DNA of 44,880 bases from CAINVV01 sp031432175 (GTDB lineage: Bacteria > Bacteroidota > Bacteroidia > Bacteroidales > Prolixibacteraceae). Each line of letters starts with the position of its first letter. Positions within the stretch are counted from its first letter, which is position 1. The notes below the pieces were generated by a model. The model was not told where the DNA came from. It worked only from the letters and a program-made list of their open reading frames with translations, and made no database searches. The translations under genes were made by a program, and so were the position numbers. The DNA lies in assembly GCA_964358545.1 (NCBI GenBank), contig CAYHQN010000016.1, positions 1 through 44,880 on the forward strand. The letters run 5' to 3'. Of this stretch, positions 33,328 through 40,969 are shown in pieces.

Positions 33328-34593
33328 ATGTTAAAATTTAAAATTATGTACCGTATATTTCGATTAAGATGGTTGCTGGTAGTTTTAATTCTTAGTATGA
33401 ACCTGCATGTTAAGGCACAGACGCAACGACTGCAACAATTAGGTGCAGAAATATATTTGGAGCCTGGACAAACTCCCCAACAGGTTGATCATTGGGTGAA
33501 AGAATTGTCTGATAATAAAATGCCCATTGCAAGGGTATTCATGATGTGGAATTATCTTGAACCAAAACCAGGGGAATGGGATTTTACATTGTATGATGCG
33601 TTATTTAGGGCTGCCGAAAAGTATGGTGTAAAAATAACTGCAACCCTTGTACCTAATTCTCCGCCTTTTTTCTGGGGAAAGGACTTTTTTTACATAACAC
33701 ATATCATGCGTATGTATCCAAAGAAGGAGTATAGGGAAAGATCGAAAAGCTACATTAAAAAGGTTGTAGAACGTTATAAAAACAGTCCGGCTTTAGACTC
33801 CTGGTGGTTATACAATGAACCCAGTGGAATTCCCCATGTAGAGAAATTTGCTGTTGACGAGTTTAAAAAATGGTTGAAAGTTAAATATAATTGGGAAACA
33901 AAAGAGAAAAATCAGGTCGTTATATTGGCTGATGTAAGGTGTTTAACGATGCAGGATATTAAAGGAATTGAAACATTTGTACGTAATGGCAACAAGATTA
34001 TTGCTACAGGCTTAACAGGATTATTTGATGAAAATGAAAAAACATGGGTAGTAAACCGTGAATTTCCTTTGGCGAGGACCTTTGGTGGTTCTATACAAGA
34101 GATTTTTTCAGAATCAGGGCATTTCAGAATCAAATTAGATGAATATAAAGATTCATTTCCAATGCAGCTTTGGTACACGCAAATACTTCCGGGTACGGGG
34201 AAGGTAGTAGGTAAGTATGATGGTAAACCTATTGCAGTTAGGAATAATTATGGGGATGGAACTGTATTATGGATCCCAGCCATGATAGATATTGGTGCAT
34301 GGGCCGACAATGACAATAGTCTTGCATATCTGCTCAGGAAAGAAACGGAGCTTGCAACTAAAAATATTCCTTTCCGTTTTGATGCTTTGCATAAAGATTG
34401 TTTTATGCATACACTAAAAACAGCAGAAGGTTATATTACTGTGATCGTCAATGGGAATAGCGATACGGAAAAGATTGATATTATTTCCTCCAAAACAGAT
34501 AGGGCAAAATTATTATACGGAGAAGGATGGGATGCCGCACAACACTTATTAACCATAACGCCCAGTGAAACGGTAGTGCTTAAATGGGAATAA
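33328..34593 (+). CDS. GH42-like beta-galactosidase homologue lacking half of the barrel
   Basis: The 421-residue exported protein (signal to VKAQ) begins like GH42/GH35-type enzymes: GAEIYLEPGQTPQQVDHWV, RVFMMWNYLEPKPGEWDF, and the acid/base motif WWLYNEPSG with Glu164. Soon after FKKWLKVKYNW (residue 189) the sequence passes directly into NQVVILADVRCLTMQDIKG, which resembles the trimerization domain of GH42. In normal GH42 enzymes the second half of the barrel with the nucleophile Glu lies between these two points. The break at about 33890-33910 is in frame, so a protein can be made, but it should be catalytically dead. The gene is visibly more A/T-rich than the main locus. Confidence 0.65.
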   Translation: MLKFKIMYRIFRLRWLLVVLILSMNLHVKAQTQRLQQLGAEIYLEPGQTPQQVDHWVKELSDNKMPIARVFMMWNYLEPKPGEWDFTLYDALFRAAEKYGVKITATLVPNSPPFFWGKDFFYITHIMRMYPKKEYRERSKSYIKKVVERYKNSPALDSWWLYNEPSGIPHVEKFAVDEFKKWLKVKYNWETKEKNQVVILADVRCLTMQDIKGIETFVRNGNKIIATGLTGLFDENEKTWVVNREFPLARTFGGSIQEIFSESGHFRIKLDEYKDSFPMQLWYTQILPGTGKVVGKYDGKPIAVRNNYGDGTVLWIPAMIDIGAWADNDNSLAYLLRKETELATKNIPFRFDALHKDCFMHTLKTAEGYITVIVNGNSDTEKIDIISSKTDRAKLLYGEGWDAAQHLLTITPSETVVLKWE

Positions 34594-34649
34594 TCCAACT
34601 TCAAGAACATCAGCCAAGTTACATTTGGTTATTTTAATGTTAAAGATAC

Positions 34650-35427
34650 ATGAAAAACGGGTATAAACGAATTGATTGTGTTGATATTCAGTTTGAAGAC
34701 AATCTTGCCGTTCCGAAGTACCGGCAGATTATTGGGGCCATTCAGCAAAAAATAAAAGCTGGTGAGATAAAGAAAGGCGATAGAATTCCATCGCTGAATC
34801 AATTTTGCAAACAATATTCTCTTTCGCAGGACACCGTTTTGATGGCTTATAACGAACTAAAAGCAAAGGGAATCATTACTTCACAAGTGGGAGAGGGGTA
34901 TTTTATTCAAAATGGATATACTGATTTCAAACACAACGTATTGCTTGTTTTTGACCGGCTTACAGCCTACAAGGAGGAGCTGTACGATGCCTTTAAAGAG
35001 GTTTTGAAAGGGGAAGGTAGTGGGCAGATCTATTTTCACCACAACAACCTGAAGATGTTCCAGACCATTATCGAAGGTGCGATCGGAGACTATTCCGAAT
35101 ATGTAATTATGCCTGTCGATCATCCTGATGCATTTTCCGTGATAGGAAAACTGCCTGATAGAACCCGGCGATGCGTTTGTAGTGGCCGACGACCGTGATC
35201 TGGAATTCCTGGTTCGTTATTCAATTGAAAAACAAATGGTTTTTGGAACTGAAATAGGAATTGTTTCCTACAATGAAGCACCCCTGAAAGGGATCGTTGC
35301 AACCGGGATAACGACCATCTCCACCGATTTTGCCCAAATGGGTAAAAGGATGGCCACGATGATTTTAGGAGGTAAAAAGGAAAAAATTGACAACCCTTTC
35401 CTGCTAATTCTACGTAAATCATTTTAA
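34650..35427 (+). pseudogene. Second copy of the GntR/LacI-type regulator with a 254-bp internal deletion
   Basis: The first frame (34650-35198) gives 182 residues: the winged-helix domain and the start of the sugar-binding domain, closely similar to the regulator at 26480-27493. After GKLPD it leaves the family and ends RCVCSGRRP. The C-terminal part resumes in another frame from about 35167 (DDRDLEFLVRYSIEKQ to the end at 35427). Aligning both copies (26957 with 35145, 27233 with 35167) gives a net loss of 254 bp, which is not a multiple of three. The N-terminal fragment keeps the complete DNA-binding domain and might still bind operators without responding to sugar (inference). Confidence 0.88.
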
Positions 35428-35487
35428 ATAACGGATAACAATTTGCTTTGAAGAAATAAAAATTAATTTATACATAGGACAAAGGAT

Positions 35488-38076
35488 ATGGGAACTGAAG
35501 TAAAATTGACGACTAATCCTGGAATTAGAAAGGATAGTAATCCGGATTTTTTTAGAAGATGGACTATCATCACAACGATAGTTTTAGCTTTATTGGCATT
35601 CCAATCATGCAAAACACGCTCCGACAATGACGATACTATTGAGTCAAAAGTTAACGGGTTACTATCTCAGATGACCCTGGAGGAAAAAGTTGATTTAGTC
35701 AGTGGACTGGGCTTTAAAACCAAAGCGATCAAAAGGCTCGGAATCCCGGAAATTGTAATGACAGATGGAGGAATCGGCCCCAATAGAGGTGGGAAATCAA
35801 CTAATTATTCTGCTACGATCAATTTTGCAGCAGCGTTTGACACCAGGCTTATGCGCCAGGTTGCTGAAAACATGGGTGAGGAAACTCATATTGCTAAAAG
35901 TGATATGTTTTTAGCACCTATGGTCAATATCATTCGAACACCATTCGGAGGTAGGGCGTTTGAACTGTTTAGCGAAGATCCCTACCTGACTTCCCGCATG
36001 TGCGTCGAGTTTGTGAAAGGAGTGCAAAGTAAAAATATAATTACCTGTACAAAAGTAATCGCGGTTAATAATCAGGAATGGAACAGGTTTGATGTTGATG
36101 TTAAAGTAAGTGAGCGTGCTTTACAGGAAATCTATTTGCCTGCCATTAAAGCTGCTGTTCAGGAGGGAGATACCTGGACAATTATGGCAGCATATAATTC
36201 TATTAATGGTGATTATGGTTGTGAAAATAAACATCTGCTGACTGATATTTTGAAAGATGATTGGGGATTTACTGGCGCAGTTGTTTCTGACTGGGGCGGT
36301 GCGCGTTCAACAGTAAAAATGGCCAATTCAGGCCTTGATCTTGAAATGCCGATGGCTTTGTTTTACGGCGACAAACTTTTAAATGCAGTTAAAGAAAAGC
36401 AGGTTGAAGAAAAGGTATTGGACGATAAAGTCAGGCGATTACTCCGCGTAATGTTTAAAGCCAAATTATTTGAGAAATCTAACGTGGATTACGGCCCATC
36501 CGATACACCCGGAAGGCGGGCGCTAGCGCTCCAGGCAGCACAAAAAAGTATCGTACTATTGAAAAATGACAATAATCTTTTGCCTTTAAAAAATGATAAG
36601 CTCAAATCTATTGCGGTCATTGGCCCCAATGGCGATGTTGCTCAAATGTCTGGTGGCGGCAGCGGTTTTCTTGAAGGGAATTATGCAATTTCCCCTTTTG
36701 ACGGGATTACGGCAAAAACCAAAGGAAAAACCACCGTTCATTTTGAACGCGGAATTAAACCGGAGCGAATGGTACTTCCAATTGCCGGGCAGGAATATTA
36801 TTTTTTGCCTGATGGAAATCCTGGAATAAAAGCGGAATATTTTAACAATCGTGATCTTGAAGGAAAGCCTGTCTTAACCCAGACAGAAAAATCAATCGAT
36901 TTTGATTGGGGATTTGGAGATGGCCAGGATCCGGGGAAAATGGGCTCTCCGGATTCTGGTATTGTCAATATTAATAAATGGTCAGCACGCTGGACCGGTA
37001 AATTCAAATCTCCCGGAGAAGGATGGTACGAGATCGGCATGGCTGCAGATAATGGGGTCCGACTTTACCTCGACGGTAAAAAGATACTCGATTGTTGGAT
37101 TGATTCACGTCCAAGTAAATTTAAGATTGCACCGGTAAAAATGATAGCTGGTCATCTTTACGACCTGAAAGTTGAATTTTACGAGAATATGGGGAGCGCT
37201 TGTTGTAAACTCGGTTTGGCACCGCTCGATAAAAGCAACAAACTGCAAAGAGCTGTCAAACTTGCTAAAGAAAGTGATTTAGTCGTTTTGTGCCTTGGTT
37301 TAAATAAAGAGATGGAGGGGGAATCAACGGACAGGGAGGAGCTTACACTTCCTGCAAAGCAGTTGGAACTGTTGGATAAAATAGTAAAAGCAAATCCTCG
37401 TACCATTGTTGTACTAAATAATGCTACTCCAATTTTAATGACTGGTTGGATGGATAAAGTTCCTGCCATATTAGAAGCATTTTATCCGGGCCAGGAAGGT
37501 GGGAATGCCTTGGCTGATATACTATTCGGGGATGTAAATCCTTCAGGTAAATTGCCAATAACCTTGATGAAAAGGTGGGAAGATTCGTCCGCTTACGGAA
37601 CCTATCCCGGAACTAAAAAATTAGCAGACTACAAGGAAGGCATCTTTGTGGGATACCGCCATTTCGATAAAGAAAAAATTGAACCGCTATTCCCGTTCGG
37701 ATATGGCTTATCTTATACATCATTCGAATATTCCGGAATTAAACCGGATAAACCGGTCATGGAACAAAATGATACCCTCACCGTTAGCCTGAGTGTTAAA
37801 AACACTGGCAAGATGGATGGGGATGAAGTCGTCCAGCTATATATTCATGATGAAATAGCAAGTGTTGAAAGGGAAGTAAAAGCCTTGAAGGGTTTTGAAA
37901 GGGTAAGTCTGAAAGCAGGAGAAAGCAAAAAAGTTTCTTTTAAAATTGATAAAAGCCACCTGAGTTTTTTTGATACTGCATCGAAGAAATGGGTTGCCGA
38001 GACAGGCAAATTCGAAGTGCTTATCGGGAGTTCATCGAAAGACATCCGCTTGAAACAACAATTTAATCTAAAGTAA
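35488..38076 (+). CDS. GH3 beta-glucosidase-type lipoprotein with PA14 insert
   Basis: The 862-residue protein has a long N-terminus, then a helix ending in LLAFQSC with Cys41 as possible lipoprotein cysteine. The GH3 barrel follows (QMTLEEKVDLVSG onward) with nucleophile Asp268 in AVVSDWGG, the second domain (AAQKSIVLLKNDNNLLPL; EMEGESTDREELTLP), a PA14 domain (about 430-575, IKAEYFNNRDLEG, GWYEIGMAADNGVRLYLDG) and a C-terminal fibronectin-III-like domain. GH3 enzymes remove terminal beta-glucosyl, xylosyl or related residues. The usual Lys-His-Phe motif reads TKVIAVNNQE (Lys189, Val190), an unexpected change at a substrate-binding histidine. It lies between the broken regulator and the right direct repeat. 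Confidence 0.9.
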   Translation: MGTEVKLTTNPGIRKDSNPDFFRRWTIITTIVLALLAFQSCKTRSDNDDTIESKVNGLLSQMTLEEKVDLVSGLGFKTKAIKRLGIPEIVMTDGGIGPNRGGKSTNYSATINFAAAFDTRLMRQVAENMGEETHIAKSDMFLAPMVNIIRTPFGGRAFELFSEDPYLTSRMCVEFVKGVQSKNIITCTKVIAVNNQEWNRFDVDVKVSERALQEIYLPAIKAAVQEGDTWTIMAAYNSINGDYGCENKHLLTDILKDDWGFTGAVVSDWGGARSTVKMANSGLDLEMPMALFYGDKLLNAVKEKQVEEKVLDDKVRRLLRVMFKAKLFEKSNVDYGPSDTPGRRALALQAAQKSIVLLKNDNNLLPLKNDKLKSIAVIGPNGDVAQMSGGGSGFLEGNYAISPFDGITAKTKGKTTVHFERGIKPERMVLPIAGQEYYFLPDGNPGIKAEYFNNRDLEGKPVLTQTEKSIDFDWGFGDGQDPGKMGSPDSGIVNINKWSARWTGKFKSPGEGWYEIGMAADNGVRLYLDGKKILDCWIDSRPSKFKIAPVKMIAGHLYDLKVEFYENMGSACCKLGLAPLDKSNKLQRAVKLAKESDLVVLCLGLNKEMEGESTDREELTLPAKQLELLDKIVKANPRTIVVLNNATPILMTGWMDKVPAILEAFYPGQEGGNALADILFGDVNPSGKLPITLMKRWEDSSAYGTYPGTKKLADYKEGIFVGYRHFDKEKIEPLFPFGYGLSYTSFEYSGIKPDKPVMEQNDTLTVSLSVKNTGKMDGDEVVQLYIHDEIASVEREVKALKGFERVSLKAGESKKVSFKIDKSHLSFFDTASKKWVAETGKFEVLIGSSSKDIRLKQQFNLK

Positions 38077-38095
38077 TATAAATGTCTTATACCCA

Positions 38096-38121
38096 ACTTT
38101 AGATGCATCATAAAATATTTA
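38096..38121. repeat. Right 26-bp direct repeat (actttagatgcatcataaaa...)
   Basis: This is the second copy of the element at 33215-33240, with one difference (T to C). It lies 20 bp after the GH3 stop and 16 bp before the DUF1003 gene. Confidence 0.75.
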
Positions 38122-38136
38122 CAAAATTCCATAAAC

Positions 38137-38547
38137 ATGCAAAATCATAAAAACTGGCACGAAAAACACAAGGAAACCCTAAGCTTTGGCAGTCGTTTAG
38201 CGGATTCTGTCGCAAAAGGAATGGGGTCCTGGAGTTTTATTATTATTCAAACAATCCTGGTTATACTGTGGATGGGATTAAACCTGGTTGGATATATTTA
38301 TCATTGGGATGTTTACCCTTTTATTTTGCTTAACCTGGTTTTCTCTACCCAGGCAGCCTATGCGGCGCCCATTATTATGATGTCGCAAAACCGGCAAAGC
38401 GACAGGGACAGAGTTCAGGCTCAAGCTGATTATCAGACCAATATCGATGCAAAGCTGGAAATTGAAGCTTTGGCAAAGAAGTTGAATTCGATTGAGGCTG
38501 ATAAGTTGGACAAGATCATTAAAATGCTGGAAGAGGGTAAAATTTAA
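38137..38547 (+). CDS. DUF1003-family membrane protein
   Basis: The 136-residue protein has the DUF1003 layout: an N-terminal FGSRLADSVAKGMGSWSFI motif, two membrane helices (IIIQTILVILWMGLNLVGYI and YPFILLNLVFSTQAAYAAPI), the conserved MMSQNRQSDRDR and a charged coiled-coil tail (DAKLEIEALAKKLNSIE). The function of the family is unknown. It is probably unrelated to the glycan genes on either side. It converges with the GH31 gene at only 28 bp distance. Confidence 0.9.
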   Translation: MQNHKNWHEKHKETLSFGSRLADSVAKGMGSWSFIIIQTILVILWMGLNLVGYIYHWDVYPFILLNLVFSTQAAYAAPIIMMSQNRQSDRDRVQAQADYQTNIDAKLEIEALAKKLNSIEADKLDKIIKMLEEGKI

Positions 38548-38575
38548 TTGAGATCCGTTCTCAGGTTTCCTGGTT

Positions 38576-40942
38576 CTACATTTTTACAGTCACAGACTGC
38601 CCTTCACCTTTTACCTTCAGCCTGATATAGGTCGCTTTCCCATAGATATCTTCAACGTTGCAAAACCCTTCTGAACCGCTATCAAGCAGATCGTTGTATG
38701 AATCGAATTTCTTCAGAATGGTTTTACCTGCGACCACCTCTTTTGCCTCTAATCCGTGCACCTTTGCGAGGTAGTGCAAGAAAGTAGGAGTGTAATTTCT
38801 TTCCTGTTTTGAAAATTCAATTTTGACGCAGTCCCTCACTTTCGAAAGGGAAATATTCTGTTTGAAATATTGTCCTTTCTCATAATTATAGGTGTGGCCA
38901 TCGTCATCGTAAAGTGGAAAATTGGTTGTTTTTTCAGTTGGGAACATGTCAAGGTTAATCGTCTTCGCATCTCTCTGTCCAACGTACTGCATGATCTCCT
39001 GGGTTGGTATAATTGCGCCATCTTTGATAAAAATTGGAATATCCTTCCATGAATTTTTATCGATGGCATAATCAATATGTTGTTTGCCTTCATACGTTTT
39101 CCCTTTGGTGTAGTCAATCCAGTTACCCTCAGGCAAATAAATTTTCTGCGACACAGCAGCTGAATCCATTACGGGGGAAATGAGCAGGTAGTCGCCATAC
39201 ATAAATTCGTTGGTTATATCCCTTACTTCCTTATCATTCGGGTATTCGATAACCAGCGAACGGGATATCCCGATCATATTTTCATGCTTCACGCGGTCGT
39301 AGGAGTAGGCATAAGGTATCAGGCGATAGCGCATATTTACAATCTCCCTCGATAAGCTTTCAACTTTTTCCCCAAAGAACCATGGCTGCTTTTGTTCATT
39401 CAACATGCCATGAAGGAAGAACAAAGGAGAGAATGCTGCCAGCTGAAGGCTCCTGACATAAAGCTCGTTGCTCAACTTTGGCTTATTCCCGAAGGCACTT
39501 GAGCAAAATCCCCAAACCGGGATTAAGGCATTATTGGCAGCAATAAGTTTTAAACATTGCGCCTTCAAATCGGTAAAAGTAGGATAATTGTCGCCCGACC
39601 ATAAACCATATGCATATTTCTGTGATCCCATGTAGGCAGTACGGTTGATTGAGAAAACGCGTTCGTTGCCGATCTTTCGCTGCTCTTCGTAAATGGCCCT
39701 TTGCATGTAGTGGTTGTTCAGGTTTCCCAAACCAAACTTCCCGGGATTTCTTATGTCTGCCTCATCGTTTAAAAATCCAAGCATCCCTTTTTTAAATCCA
39801 CCTTCCATCAGGTGCCCTGCCCACCATTCGCGGCATTCAGGGATCCTGAAGTCGAGGGTTCTGCAAGGTCGTCTGACAAAATAGTCTATGTCAATGTTTA
39901 GTTCAGGGTACTCAAAATGGTGCGTTTCGGCGAACTTGCCTTGTTGGGTATCGGTACTGTCAGCATTTGTTAGAATGATACGCGGTTTTGTAATGCCAAT
40001 CATTTTCAATCCGTTGTCTTTGGCCCAATTGGATAGCTCTCCGGTAGCGCCACCCGGGAACTTCTTACCCCAGCGTACTTCACCGAAGTTATCTTCGCCC
40101 CATGCCATCCAGTCAAAATCAAGCATAAACCAATCGAATGGGATCTTTTTCTCACGGTAATTTCTGATGTGGGTTTTGAGCTCGGCTTCGTCAATTCCCC
40201 ACTCCAGTTGTCCAAACCCTGTGTTCCATTTTGGGAACATGGGAGGCATTCCGGCAATATTTCCTGCCCCGCTGATAATTTCTTTGGGGGTTCCCACCAG
40301 AATATAGTATTCAGTATTCTTGCGTGAACAATTGGAGAAAGAAAGTTCCCCTTCATTGTTTGAGATTTGGCCCCCATTTGTATTCATGACTACTCCATAT
40401 CCACTTGACGACCAGATAAAAGGAGCGCCTGATCCTCCTTGTATAAATGCCTGTATGGTTGAATTCTTATTTCGTAGTAATGTACCATCGTTCGAGTGGC
40501 TGCCATAAGTATAAACCCCGTAAAAATTATCCGATGCCTCATGTGTAAAGGTGACGCCTCCGCTAGGATTTACCTCTTTGGATGAGAGCAATAACTTACC
40601 CATTGAATCATATACCGAGACCCGTAGCAGGGCTTTTGAAATTTTCACCAGCATAGATGCAGTCCGAATTTCCACATACTCTTTTTGCTGATCGATTGTT
40701 GCCTTCACCGGATCCCATTTTTTATTTTCATCAACTACAGGAGTGCCGGGCGACACCTCACCGTCTGGCCGGTAATCAATCTTCAGGATTTTTTCTGAGC
40801 ACAATTCCACGACACAAATGGTACTTCCTGATTTCAAGGTAAGCTTTCCATTGGTTGAATTTCCAATTGCCTGAATATTAAAGAGAAAAGCCATGGTTAC
40901 GCACAGCATTGGAAAGAATAGTGATAATTTGTTAATTTTCAT
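38576..40942 (-). CDS. GH31 alpha-glycosidase (alpha-glucosidase or alpha-xylosidase type)
   Basis: The 788-residue protein has a signal peptide, the N-terminal beta-sandwich (DNFYGVYTYGSHSNDG) and the GH31 barrel: PFDWFMLDFDWMAWGED, the nucleophile region GFLNDEADI (Asp393) in place of the common WxDMNE, and the acid/base loop YGLWSGDNY (Asp451). It ends in the usual beta domains (PLYDDDGHTYNYEKGQ). The enzyme removes terminal alpha-linked glucose, xylose or galactose; specificity cannot be read. It is the second gene of a minus-strand pair, 27 bp after the DUF6259 gene. It shares a 28-bp convergent gap with the DUF1003 gene. Confidence 0.9.
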   Translation of the reverse strand: MKINKLSLFFPMLCVTMAFLFNIQAIGNSTNGKLTLKSGSTICVVELCSEKILKIDYRPDGEVSPGTPVVDENKKWDPVKATIDQQKEYVEIRTASMLVKISKALLRVSVYDSMGKLLLSSKEVNPSGGVTFTHEASDNFYGVYTYGSHSNDGTLLRNKNSTIQAFIQGGSGAPFIWSSSGYGVVMNTNGGQISNNEGELSFSNCSRKNTEYYILVGTPKEIISGAGNIAGMPPMFPKWNTGFGQLEWGIDEAELKTHIRNYREKKIPFDWFMLDFDWMAWGEDNFGEVRWGKKFPGGATGELSNWAKDNGLKMIGITKPRIILTNADSTDTQQGKFAETHHFEYPELNIDIDYFVRRPCRTLDFRIPECREWWAGHLMEGGFKKGMLGFLNDEADIRNPGKFGLGNLNNHYMQRAIYEEQRKIGNERVFSINRTAYMGSQKYAYGLWSGDNYPTFTDLKAQCLKLIAANNALIPVWGFCSSAFGNKPKLSNELYVRSLQLAAFSPLFFLHGMLNEQKQPWFFGEKVESLSREIVNMRYRLIPYAYSYDRVKHENMIGISRSLVIEYPNDKEVRDITNEFMYGDYLLISPVMDSAAVSQKIYLPEGNWIDYTKGKTYEGKQHIDYAIDKNSWKDIPIFIKDGAIIPTQEIMQYVGQRDAKTINLDMFPTEKTTNFPLYDDDGHTYNYEKGQYFKQNISLSKVRDCVKIEFSKQERNYTPTFLHYLAKVHGLEAKEVVAGKTILKKFDSYNDLLDSGSEGFCNVEDIYGKATYIRLKVKGEGQSVTVKM

Positions 40943-40969
40943 AGTTGTTGGTTTTTGGAGCTGTTGGCC

